Both the position numbers and the translations under genes were made by a program. The notes beneath the pieces are model-generated. The model was not told the DNA's origin and ran no database searches. It was given only the letters and a program-made list of their open reading frames with translations. From contig PMNQ01000054.1 in NCBI GenBank assembly GCA_003162555.1, forward strand, positions 1-8,498: DNA of 8,498 bases, in the 5' to 3' direction. Below, in pieces: positions 1 to 6,012 of this stretch (position 1 is the first letter of the stretch; each line of letters opens with the position of its first letter). Source of the DNA: Gammaproteobacteria bacterium (GTDB lineage: Bacteria > Pseudomonadota > Gammaproteobacteria > Steroidobacterales > Steroidobacteraceae).

Positions 1-549
1 GCGCGGCTGCTCAAGGCCGTCAGCGCACTGAGAGTCGGCGACGGCCTCAAGGGTCCGACCGATATCGGCCCGCTGATTGACGCCGCTGCGCTCGCCAAGG
101 TGCAGGAACATGTCGCGGATGCCAGGGCCAAGGGTGGCAAGGTCATCCTCGGCGGCAAACCGCATGCGCTGGGCGGCACTTTCTATGAGCCGACCATCGT
201 CACGGGCGCGACCACGGCGATGCAGTTCGCGCGCGAGGAAACTTTCGGTCCGGTGGCGCCGCTGTTCCGCTTCAGCACGGAGGGAGAAGCGATGCGCATG
301 GCCAACGACACCGAGTTCGGGCTCGCCTCCTATCTGTACACGCGCGACCTGGCGCGCGCCTGGCGCTGCGCCGAGGCGCTCGAATACGGCATCGTCGGCC
401 TCAACACCGGCATCATCTCCACGGAAGTCGCGCCGTTCGGCGGCATCAAGCAATCGGGCTTCGGGCGCGAAGGCTCGATGCACGGCATCACCGACTACGT
501 GGAAATGAAGTACCTGTGTCTCGCCGGCATCACGCCACTGTCGGGCTGA
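1..549 (+). CDS. gabD: NAD(P)-dependent succinate-semialdehyde dehydrogenase, C-terminal part
   Basis: The reading frame is open from base 1 and ends at TGA 547-549, giving the last 182 residues of an aldehyde dehydrogenase; the 5' end lies outside the window. Visible family marks are GPLID near residue 27, EETFGPVAPLF around residues 79-89, and the C-terminal block NTGIIS-EVAPFGGIKQSG-GREGS followed by DYVEMKYLC. That last block is typical of GabD-type succinate-semialdehyde dehydrogenases rather than betaine- or acetaldehyde-type enzymes. The family oxidises succinate semialdehyde to succinate in the cytoplasm, the final step of GABA degradation. The catalytic cysteine and the main cofactor-binding fold lie upstream and cannot be checked. 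No gabT or other GABA gene is visible; the next gene is hemH, 16 bases downstream on the same strand, so co-transcription is possible but functionally unrelated. A related semialdehyde dehydrogenase with a different substrate remains possible. Confidence 0.88.
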   Translation, partial: ARLLKAVSALRVGDGLKGPTDIGPLIDAAALAKVQEHVADARAKGGKVILGGKPHALGGTFYEPTIVTGATTAMQFAREETFGPVAPLFRFSTEGEAMRMANDTEFGLASYLYTRDLARAWRCAEALEYGIVGLNTGIISTEVAPFGGIKQSGFGREGSMHGITDYVEMKYLCLAGITPLSG

Positions 550-565
550 GCGGGCCGGCAATCGC

Positions 566-1537
566 ATGCTTGGCGTAGTCACGGTCAATACCGGCACGCC
601 CGACGCGCCGCGCGCGCGTGAGGTGCGAGCGTTTCTCAGCCGCTTCCTCGCCGATCCGCGCGTGGTCGAGCTGCCGCGCCTGTTGTGGTTGCCGCTGCTG
701 TACGGGCTGATCCTGCCGCTGCGCTCGCCGCGCAGCGCGCGCAACTACCGGCGCGTGTGGATGGACGGCGGTTCGCCGCTGGCGGTTTATTCACAGCGGC
801 TGCGCCAGGCGCTCGAACTCGAGCTCGAGGCGCAGCACGGCGGCGATGTCGCGGTCCAGAGTGCATTCCTGTATTCCGATCCGTCGCTGGCCACGGCCCT
901 GGAAAAGCTGCGCGCCGCCGGTGCGCAACGCATCGTGGTGTTGCCGATGTATCCCCAGGCCAGCGGCGCCACCACCGGGGCGGTGTACGACCAGACCGGT
1001 GCGGCGCTGCGCGGGTGGCGCGCGCTGCCCGGCCTGCACCTGATCGGCGACTACCATGCCGACGCTGGCTACGTCGCCGCGCTCGCCAACAGCGTGCGCG
1101 AGCACTGGCAGCAAAACGGACGAACGGCCCGCCTGCTCATCTCCTTCCACGGCATTCCGCAGCGCTGTGTCGATCGCGGTGATGCCTACGCCGACCAGTG
1201 CCGCGCCACTGCGGGGCAGCTGGCGGCCGCGCTCGAACTCGGAGCGGACGAGTGGTCGCTGGGTTTTCAGTCGCGCTTCGGCAAGGCGCGCTGGCTGACA
1301 CCGGCCACCGATCGGCTGCTGGCCGAGCTGCCTGCAAGCGGCGTGCGCACACTCACGGTGATCTGTCCCGGCTTCGCGGTCGACTGCCTCGAGACGCTCG
1401 AGGAAATTGCCATCCGCGGCCGGGAGATTTTCCTGCACGCGGGCGGAGCGCAATTGCAGTACGTGCCCGCGCTCAACGATCGGGGCGATCACGCGCGGGC
1501 GCTGGCGCGGCTGGTACTGGCCAACGCAGGCGCTTAA
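566..1537 (+). CDS. hemH: Ferrochelatase (protoheme ferro-lyase)
   Basis: This 323-residue protein is the normal length for a bacterial ferrochelatase, which inserts Fe2+ into protoporphyrin IX as the last step of protoheme synthesis. The match runs end to end: the N-terminal strand with TPDAP (10-14), RVVELPRLLW (32-41), VWMDGGSPL (64-72), VVLPMYPQ (124-131), SFHGIPQR (193-200) and CPGFAVDCLETLEEI (267-281). His195 and Glu276 align with the catalytic His and Glu known from the family. The opening motif reads NTGTP where many homologues have NLGTP, a mild substitution. ATG 566 is the only plausible start: the in-frame codons back to the stop at 506-508 contain no ATG, GTG or TTG. The upstream GGCCGG is a weak ribosome binding site, so translation may depend partly on ribosomes finishing gabD. 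No cysteine-rich iron-sulfur C-terminus is present. The VOC gene follows after two bases. Confidence 0.96.
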   Translation: MLGVVTVNTGTPDAPRAREVRAFLSRFLADPRVVELPRLLWLPLLYGLILPLRSPRSARNYRRVWMDGGSPLAVYSQRLRQALELELEAQHGGDVAVQSAFLYSDPSLATALEKLRAAGAQRIVVLPMYPQASGATTGAVYDQTGAALRGWRALPGLHLIGDYHADAGYVAALANSVREHWQQNGRTARLLISFHGIPQRCVDRGDAYADQCRATAGQLAAALELGADEWSLGFQSRFGKARWLTPATDRLLAELPASGVRTLTVICPGFAVDCLETLEEIAIRGREIFLHAGGAQLQYVPALNDRGDHARALARLVLANAGA

Positions 1538-1539
1538 GC

Positions 1540-2256
1540 GTGTTCGGGCGGTTCCTGGAAGTCAGCCTCAACACCGACGACATCGCCGCCTCGGTGCAAT
1601 TCTACGAGCGGCTGGGTTTCACGCAGCTCACGACCGGAGACACCTGGCCGCACCCCTACGGTGTGCTCAGTGACGGACGGCTGTGCATCGGGCTGCATCA
1701 GCGGCGCGGCAGCTCACCGCTGCTGAGTTTCGTGCGCCCGGAACTAGCGCAGCATCTGCCGGCGCTTCGGAGCGCCGGCTTCGAGCCGCACTACACGCGC
1801 CTGGGTGACAGTGATTTTCACGAACTGCAATTGCGCGACCCCAGCGGGCAGGAGATCGCGTTGCTGGAAGCGCGCACTTTCTCGCCGGCCCGCCACGCGC
1901 AGGCGGGCTCACTTTGCGGCTGGTTCAGCAGCTACAGCATGCCGACCATCGACGTCGATGCGGCGCAGGCGTTCTGGGAGCACGCGGGCTTCGTGGCCCT
2001 CGAGCTGGCCGATGAACCGCTCATGCAGCTCGCGCTCACCAGCGACACGCTGACGCTGACGCTGCACCGCCCGCGCCTGTTCGAAGCGCCGCTGCTGGTT
2101 TTTACGGATCCGCAGATGCCCGGGCGGGTTGCACGGCTCGCGGATATGGACATCCATGGCGGCGACGACCTGCCGCGCGGACTGGACCGCCGCTCCAACG
2201 CCCTGCTCGAGTCGCCGGAAGGTACGCAGTTGTTGCTGCTGCAGGCCGACAGCTAG
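1540..2256 (+). CDS. VOC (glyoxalase/bleomycin-resistance fold) protein, two domains
   Basis: A 238-residue protein with two tandem vicinal-oxygen-chelate modules. The first (about 4-110) opens with EVSLNTDDIAASVQFYERLGF and closes with DPSGQEIALLE. The second (about 127-236) contains the equivalent IDVDAAQAFWEHAGF and ends ESPEGTQLLLLQ. The family includes glyoxalases, ring-cleavage dioxygenases and antibiotic-binding proteins. His53 and Glu110 sit where VOC metal ligands often lie in the first module; the second is more degenerate, so catalysis is not assured. GTG 1540 is chosen because it opens exactly at the VOC fold and lies two bases after the hemH stop, a spacing typical of translational coupling; the open frame continues upstream only as overlap inside hemH. 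No independent promoter or strong ribosome binding site is seen, so expression probably follows hemH. The substrate is unknown; a haem-related role is possible from position only. Confidence 0.85.
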   Translation: MFGRFLEVSLNTDDIAASVQFYERLGFTQLTTGDTWPHPYGVLSDGRLCIGLHQRRGSSPLLSFVRPELAQHLPALRSAGFEPHYTRLGDSDFHELQLRDPSGQEIALLEARTFSPARHAQAGSLCGWFSSYSMPTIDVDAAQAFWEHAGFVALELADEPLMQLALTSDTLTLTLHRPRLFEAPLLVFTDPQMPGRVARLADMDIHGGDDLPRGLDRRSNALLESPEGTQLLLLQADS

Positions 2257-2267
2257 GGTCTGTGCAG

Positions 2268-3008
2268 CTAAGGCGTCGCTGCGGCGGTGCTCGCCTGGCG
2301 TGCGACCAGCGCAAAGCGCGCGTGAATCTCATCCGCAACGCGCAAAGCGCCAAACAGCAGGCTGTAGGGCTCGAATCCGAGCTCCGTCTGCCTGAAACTG
2401 AATTCGCCGCTCACCTGCAGCGTACCGCCCTGTTGTTGCCATTGCAGTGGCACGGTCAGCTTTGTTTCGTGATCGCGCAGCGTGATCGCGAGCTGGAGCG
2501 ACATGCCTGCCGGCGTCTGGGTCAACCGCAGGCAGCGCAAGGTGATCACCGGGAAATGCGCGGCATCGAGCTGACGGTCGCCCACCATGTGCGTGTAGGT
2601 GCCGTCGCGGTCCGCCGCCGCGAGCGGCTCTGCAAATTCGCCGCCGGCCGTGGCGCGCTCGCCCGGATCGTCAACGACAAAAGCCGCGACTGGCAAGCGT
2701 AGCTGGCAGGTGGACTGCTCAGGTTGCGGCTGCAGCCAGACTTCGCCCTCGAGCCCGTGCGCACTGATCACATGATTGTGGCCGACGCGGGCCATGGGTC
2801 CGTCCGCGTGCAGGTAGAAGCGCAGCGTCGAAGCGCCGCTAACGACGCGAAACAGGCTGGCGCCCGCCGCTCCCGGCTCTGCCGCCACGGGCTGGCGCGC
2901 GACGGGCGGTGGCCGGCACGCACTCAGCACCAGCACCACGACCGCGACTGCCAGCGCGAGAGGCCGCGCTGCAATTGCCGGGTGTTGTTGCTTGCCGCCT
3001 GCTGCCAC
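2268..3008 (-). CDS. YceI-family lipoprotein
   Basis: Read from GTG 3008 this is a 246-residue protein. The N-terminus has a basic/polar stretch, a hydrophobic core (about 17-28) and the lipobox LSAC with Cys31, predicting a lipid-anchored envelope protein; Arg at +2 does not suggest inner-membrane retention. The rest is a YceI-like lipocalin-type barrel: FRVVSGASTLRFYL, MARVGHNHVISAHGLEG, AHFPVITLRC and a C-terminal FSFRQTELGFEP strand. Characterised YceI proteins bind isoprenoid-type lipids; the ligand here is unknown. An in-frame ATG exists at 3047, but it lies inside a TATAAT box and has no ribosome binding site. GTG 3008 is preceded by GGAGAAGG with good spacing and gives a signal peptide of normal length. 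The gene converges on the VOC gene with an 11-base gap and no clear terminator. Confidence 0.85.
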   Translation of the reverse strand: MAAGGKQQHPAIAARPLALAVAVVVLVLSACRPPPVARQPVAAEPGAAGASLFRVVSGASTLRFYLHADGPMARVGHNHVISAHGLEGEVWLQPQPEQSTCQLRLPVAAFVVDDPGERATAGGEFAEPLAAADRDGTYTHMVGDRQLDAAHFPVITLRCLRLTQTPAGMSLQLAITLRDHETKLTVPLQWQQQGGTLQVSGEFSFRQTELGFEPYSLLFGALRVADEIHARFALVARQASTAAATP

Positions 3009-3016
3009 GAACCTTC
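3009..3016 (-). promoter_or_regulatory. Ribosome binding site deciding the YceI GTG start
   Basis: The minus strand reads GGAGAAGGTTC directly before GTG 3008, with GGAG seven bases and AAGG three bases from the start codon. This purine-rich site is much better than anything in front of the in-frame ATG 3047 and is the main reason for choosing the shorter protein. Confidence 0.6.
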
Positions 3017-3045
3017 TCCAGACGGACCTGCTCGACTCGTCGGTC

Positions 3046-3051
3046 ATTATA
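3046..3051 (-). promoter_or_regulatory. Candidate -10 box for the YceI-family gene
   Basis: A perfect TATAAT lies on the minus strand, 37 bases before GTG 3008. No good -35 hexamer is found at 16-18 bp; the best nearby, TTGCGC at 3070-3065, is only 13 bp away. Transcription from this box would start near base 3039, upstream of GTG 3008 but downstream of the alternative ATG at 3047. It is a single hexamer, so the call is tentative. Confidence 0.45.
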
Positions 3052-3204
3052 CGGTGAGTGCTGTGCGCAACCGTGCGGGTTCAGACCAACGCGATCCTTA
3101 AGTTTTTCTGATCAGGGCATCAGGCAATGCGTTTGCTGGCCGGGCCTGATCGGCCGAAGCTGGCTTTGCGCCAACAGATGCCCCGCATGATCAAGGAGCC
3201 ACCC

Positions 3205-3384
3205 ATGAATACGCGTCAATTGCTCACCACGCTGGTTGCGGCGCGCACGCCCGCACGCCCGATCGCCGCGCCCCTCAGGCTCGCGGAATTGCACACCCTG
3301 CAACGCCGCGTCGCCGCCGCGCGGCTGGGCGGCGCTGCGCGGCCTGTGAAACCGCGGCGGGCCCTGTTTGACGACGTCCAATGA
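3205..3384 (+). CDS. Small basic protein of unknown function (59 residues)
   Basis: A 59-residue frame starts at ATG 3205 with AAGGAG seven bases upstream, one of the best ribosome binding sites in the window. Upstream in-frame ATGs at 3127, 3178 and 3187 lack such a site. The product begins MNTRQLLTTLVAARTPARP and ends RRALFDDVQ. It is rich in Ala, Arg, Leu and Pro, net positive, without a signal peptide, membrane segment or cysteine pair; residues 24-41 could form an amphipathic helix. I recognise no family. It diverges from the YceI gene and converges on DUF1203, with 16 bases between the stop codons. The ribosome binding site and its fit into an otherwise empty gap favour a real gene; in high-GC DNA a 60-codon frame can still arise by chance. 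Confidence 0.5.
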   Translation: MNTRQLLTTLVAARTPARPIAAPLRLAELHTLQRRVAAARLGGAARPVKPRRALFDDVQ

Positions 3385-3399
3385 CGAGGTGCCTTGGCG

Positions 3400-3420
3400 C
3401 TCAGGCCCGCACGGCCTGAG
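3400..3420. terminator. Hairpin at the convergent ends of the small ORF and DUF1203 gene
   Basis: CTCAGGCC (3400-3407) and GGCCTGAG (3413-3420) form a perfect 8-bp stem with a 5-base loop. It covers the stop codon of the DUF1203 gene and lies just past the stop of the plus-strand small gene. Neither strand has a T-run after the stem, so it is not a standard intrinsic terminator; it could slow polymerase or protect 3' ends. Confidence 0.3.
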
Positions 3421-3868
3421 CCGCATAGCAGCCCGGCCGCGCGTTGTGTAGATGCACGAGCGTGACGCGCGCATCATCAAGGTACCTGCCGATGAACGGA
3501 GCAACGTCGGCGCCGTCGCATACGTCGGCCTCCAGCATCATGCCCGCTGCGTCGAAGGCGCGCACTGACAGCAGTCGCGCAGCGAGCACCGCGGGAATCT
3601 CGTTGACACCAGGCACGCACTCCAGCGCGTGCTCGCGCACGTAAATGGCATGGCTCGAGCGATATGGGCCTGGCGCCGGCAGGTGTGCGTAGTTCAGCAG
3701 CAGCAACGTTTCGCCCGGGGCCGCGTCCATGAGGCTTACGCGACACGGAAATCCGGGTTGCCGGTTCGCGACCACGCGGCGCACGCCGCGAGTGGCAAGC
3801 TCGGTATCCGCCAGACCGAACAGCGGCGCAAATTTGCTGGCCGGCAGCGCAACGATTCTGAAATCCAT
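3401..3868 (-). CDS. DUF1203 family protein
   Basis: A 155-residue cytoplasmic protein whose whole length matches the DUF1203 pattern: it opens MDFRIVALPASKFAPLF, followed by GVRRVVANRQPGFPCRVSL (28-46), ETLLLLNY (53-60), PYRSSHAIYVRE (68-79) and the C-terminal RYLDDARVTLVHLHNARPGC (128-147). The biochemical function of this family is, to my knowledge, undefined; the conserved His and Cys residues in the last block could be functional, but that is inference. I start at ATG 3868, where the family begins. An in-frame GTG at 3898, four bases after a GGAG, would add ten residues (MGTPAAQAAP) and cannot be excluded. The gene is divergent from the MarR-GNAT gene, and the palindrome at 3934-3957 lies in the shared upstream region, so both may answer to the same regulator. 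Confidence 0.86.
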   Translation of the reverse strand: MDFRIVALPASKFAPLFGLADTELATRGVRRVVANRQPGFPCRVSLMDAAPGETLLLLNYAHLPAPGPYRSSHAIYVREHALECVPGVNEIPAVLAARLLSVRAFDAAGMMLEADVCDGADVAPFIGRYLDDARVTLVHLHNARPGCYAAQAVRA

Positions 3869-3925
3869 GGGCGCAGCTTGCGCTGCCGGCGTCCCCACAA
3901 CACTCCGGTTCTTGCGCAGTAATTC

Positions 3926-3969
3926 CCGCCTTGATATCCGTAAGTGCTTACGGATATTCTTGAAGGCGG
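3926..3969. repeat. Nested inverted repeat, probable operator upstream of the MarR-GNAT gene
   Basis: The inner part is a perfect palindrome: ATATCCGTAAG (3934-3944), two central bases TG, then CTTACGGATAT (3947-3957). Around it is a second inverted pair, CCGCCTT (3926-3932) and AAGGCGG (3963-3969), offset by one base on the left and five on the right. The inner part is AT-rich amid GC-rich DNA, and its two-fold symmetry is what a dimeric winged-helix regulator would recognise. The right outer arm overlaps the start of the ribosome binding site. Nothing here shows which protein binds; the adjacent MarR-domain gene is the obvious candidate. Confidence 0.75.
3931..3960 (+). promoter_or_regulatory. 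Candidate sigma-70 promoter of the MarR-GNAT operon
   Basis: TTGATA (3931-3936, five of six to the -35 consensus) and TATTCT (3955-3960, four of six to the -10 consensus) are 18 bp apart. The perfect palindrome fills almost the whole spacer and overlaps both boxes, so a bound regulator would block polymerase. The predicted start near base 3967 leaves a very short leader ahead of ATG 3978. Confidence 0.5.
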
Positions 3970-3977
3970 AGGTCAGG

Positions 3978-4919
3978 ATGATGGCGGACCTGCATGGCTA
4001 CGGAACACTGCTGCTGGGCTCGCGGCTGCGTAAAGTCAGCGAGACTCTGTATGCGGGCGTCGACGCGGTGTATCGCGGCGCGGGCGTCACACTGCCCTCG
4101 CGCTGCTTCCCGATCCTGTTCCTGCTGCGCGATCGGGGCCGGCTCGGCATCTCGGAGCTTGCGCTGCTGTTGGGCCAGAGCCATCCGGCGGTTAGCCAGA
4201 TGAGCCGCAAGCTGCTGCGGCATGGCGTGGTGCGCGAATGGCCGGACCCAGGCGACGAGCGCCGGCGACTGCTGGGCCTGTCACGGCGCGGCACCAGCCT
4301 CATGCGGCGACTCCAGCCCGTGTGGCGCGCGATCGTTGCGGCGCTCACCGAACTCGAGACCGCGCAGCCCGTGTCCGCGCCGCTGACCGCGCTCGATGCG
4401 GCGCTCGGCACATATAGTTTCGCAGCCCGAATTCGCGCGCACTTCGATACTGGCCACGCGGTGCAGATCCTGCCGTACTCGCCTCGCTACGCTGCGGACT
4501 TCAAGCGACTCAACCTCGAATGGGTGCAGAAATTCTTCCGCGTCGAGCCGATCGACCTGAAGGTGCTCTCCAATCCGCAGGACATCGTCCGCAACGGCGG
4601 CGCCATCCACTTCGCGCGCCGTGATCGCAGGATCGTCGGCGCCTGTGCATTGATCAACGACGGCGACGGCGTCTACGAGCTGTCCAAGATGGCGGTCACA
4701 GCCGACTGCCAGGGACTCGGCATCGGGCGAAAGCTCCTGGCCGCCGCCATCGCGGCATTCCATGCGCGCGGCGGCAAGCGGCTGTACCTCGAGACCAACA
4801 GCATCCTGAAACCAGCGGTCAAGCTCTACGAAGCCGTGGGCTTCGAGCATGCGCCCCCGCCGCATGCTTCCGTCTACGAGCGCGCTGACGTATACATGGT
4901 GTATCGCGGCAAACACTGA
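3978..4919 (+). CDS. MarR-type regulator fused to a GNAT N-acetyltransferase
   Basis: A 313-residue fusion. Residues about 10-145 form a MarR winged-helix region: the helix-turn-helix spans roughly 57-82 (ISELALLLGQSHPAVSQMSR) and the wing contains DERRRLLGLSRRG (93-105). Residues about 163-313 are a GNAT acetyltransferase, with strand beta4 YELSKMAV (233-240), the acetyl-CoA loop QGLGIG (245-250), beta5 LYLETN (269-274) and the family ending KLYEAVGFE (282-290). Such fusions are known in proteobacteria; the acetyl acceptor is not predictable. The start is ATG 3978, five bases after GGAGG (3968-3972); ATG 3981 is an equally good alternative. The promoter spacer is a perfect palindrome, which suggests autoregulation. 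The cupin gene follows 13 bases after the stop and the hydrolase shortly after that, so this is probably the first gene of a three-gene operon. Confidence 0.9.
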   Translation: MMADLHGYGTLLLGSRLRKVSETLYAGVDAVYRGAGVTLPSRCFPILFLLRDRGRLGISELALLLGQSHPAVSQMSRKLLRHGVVREWPDPGDERRRLLGLSRRGTSLMRRLQPVWRAIVAALTELETAQPVSAPLTALDAALGTYSFAARIRAHFDTGHAVQILPYSPRYAADFKRLNLEWVQKFFRVEPIDLKVLSNPQDIVRNGGAIHFARRDRRIVGACALINDGDGVYELSKMAVTADCQGLGIGRKLLAAAIAAFHARGGKRLYLETNSILKPAVKLYEAVGFEHAPPPHASVYERADVYMVYRGKH

Positions 4920-4932
4920 GGGACTGCCACGC

Positions 4933-5229
4933 ATGACCGGCGCACGCGCACAGGCATCTGCCACGGTGCGGATCGACGAACCGCAGGTGCGAGTCACGGA
5001 GTACCGCTTCGCGCCCGGCGCCGAGACCGGCTGGCACCGGCACGCCCATGACTACGTGGTGGTGCCGTTGCTCGATGGCAAGCTGCTGCTGGAGGAGTCC
5101 GGCGGCGGCTCACGCATCGCCGAGTTGCACACCCACATGCCCTATGCGCGACTCACGGGCGTCGAACACAATGTGATCAATGCCAATGAATACGAATTCG
5201 CGTTCCTGGAGATCGAGCTGCTGCGCTGA
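4933..5229 (+). CDS. Small single-domain cupin protein
   Basis: A 98-residue protein that is essentially one cupin barrel. Cupin motif 1 is visible as GAETGWHRHAHDY (about 31-43), giving the metal-type HxH plus a third His, though the usual Glu is not in place. Motif 2 is LTGVEHNVIN, with His and Asn in the expected H-x3-N spacing. Metal binding is therefore likely; whether it is an enzyme or a ligand sensor is unknown. ATG 4933 is preceded by GAGGGA nine bases upstream and lies 13 bases after the MarR-GNAT stop, so the two genes are very likely co-transcribed. There is no signal peptide or membrane segment, so a cytoplasmic location is expected. The ending FAFLEIELLR is typical of a last barrel strand. 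Confidence 0.84.
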   Translation: MTGARAQASATVRIDEPQVRVTEYRFAPGAETGWHRHAHDYVVVPLLDGKLLLEESGGGSRIAELHTHMPYARLTGVEHNVINANEYEFAFLEIELLR

Positions 5230-5254
5230 GCACGGCCGGCATGCGGGCCTGCGG

Positions 5255-5923
5255 ATGCTGGCCGCGTTGTTCACGCTGACGCTAATCGGCGGCACTGCGC
5301 GCGCACAGCAGGCCGTCACTTTCCCGACCAGCGATGGCGGCCTCATTCACGCCGATGTGTATGGCGCGGGCGGCCGCGCGGTCGTGCTGGCGCATGGCGG
5401 TCGGTTCAACAAGGACAGCTGGCGCGACCAGGCCATGGCACTGGTCGCTGCGCACTATCGCGTGCTGGCCTTCGATTTTCGCGGCATCGGACAATCGCGC
5501 GGGCCGGGTCAATCCGATCTCGAGACCGCACCCTTGCAGCTCGACGTGCTCGCCGCCATCGATTACCTGCGGCGCAATGGCGCAGGTTCGATTGACGTCA
5601 TAGGCGCGAGCATGGGCGGCAGCGCCGCGGCGGACGCGGTCATCGCCTCACCGCCCGGCCTGGTGCGGCGCCTCGTGCTGTTGGGTGCGGCGCCTGACGG
5701 CCCGGCGGCGCAGCTCAAGTGTCCGACGCTGTTCATCGTCGCTCGCGACGATGCGAATGACGACGGACCGCGCTTGCCTGGCATTCGCGCGCAATATGAA
5801 AAAGCGCCGCAACCGAAGCGACTGGTGATCGTCGATGGGACTGCGCACGCGCAGTTCCTGTTCCGCACTGACCAGGGCGCCCGCGTACTTGAAGAGATCA
5901 TGGATTTTCTGCAGGCCGACTGA
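5255..5923 (+). CDS. Secreted alpha/beta hydrolase
   Basis: A 222-residue alpha/beta hydrolase with a hydrophobic N-terminal signal sequence ending at about ARAQ (15-18), so it is probably periplasmic. Fold marks are the oxyanion-hole region LAHGGRF (46-51), DFRGIGQS (74-81), the nucleophile elbow GASMGG (Ser119), the acid region VARDD (Asp165 or Asp166) and GTAHAQ (His198), completing a Ser-Asp-His triad. It resembles small serine hydrolases of the dienelactone-hydrolase/peptidase type; the substrate is unknown. The start is uncertain: ATG 5255 gives a signal with almost no positive n-region and a weak ribosome binding site. In-frame ATGs at 5180 and 5186 would overlap the cupin gene by about 45-50 bases. 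It is the last gene of the presumed MarR-GNAT operon, 25 bases after the cupin stop. Confidence 0.87.
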   Translation: MLAALFTLTLIGGTARAQQAVTFPTSDGGLIHADVYGAGGRAVVLAHGGRFNKDSWRDQAMALVAAHYRVLAFDFRGIGQSRGPGQSDLETAPLQLDVLAAIDYLRRNGAGSIDVIGASMGGSAAADAVIASPPGLVRRLVLLGAAPDGPAAQLKCPTLFIVARDDANDDGPRLPGIRAQYEKAPQPKRLVIVDGTAHAQFLFRTDQGARVLEEIMDFLQAD

Positions 5924-5930
5924 TTAATCA

Positions 5931-5952
5931 CCATCCGCAGCCTGGCGGATGG
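5931..5952. terminator. Hairpin between the convergent hydrolase and M56 genes
   Basis: CCATCCGC (5931-5938) and GCGGATGG (5945-5952) pair perfectly over 8 bp with a 6-base loop, eight bases after the hydrolase stop. A second, weaker stem follows: CGTGAC (5967-5972) with GTCACG (5982-5987). No T-run follows on the plus strand, so termination would have to be atypical; on the minus strand the next bases are TGATTAATCA. The site may serve as a bidirectional end for two convergent units. Confidence 0.4.
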
Positions 5953-6012
5953 CGGCCATGGCAACCCGTGACGGGCGGACAGTCACGCTGATGACGCGCG
6001 AGACGCAGGTTA

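Noticed and set aside
791..1492. Minus-strand open frame of 233 codons opposite hemH
   Set aside because: It lies wholly inside the well-matched hemH gene, shows no recognisable motif and is the usual long antisense frame of high-GC coding DNA.
1198..1539. Upstream extension of the VOC frame into hemH
   Set aside because: The added residues overlap hemH in another frame, have no VOC similarity, and the fold begins exactly at GTG 1540.
4281..4997. Minus-strand open frame of 238 codons opposite the MarR-GNAT and cupin genes
   Set aside because: The plus strand carries clear MarR, GNAT and cupin motifs here; the antisense product has none.
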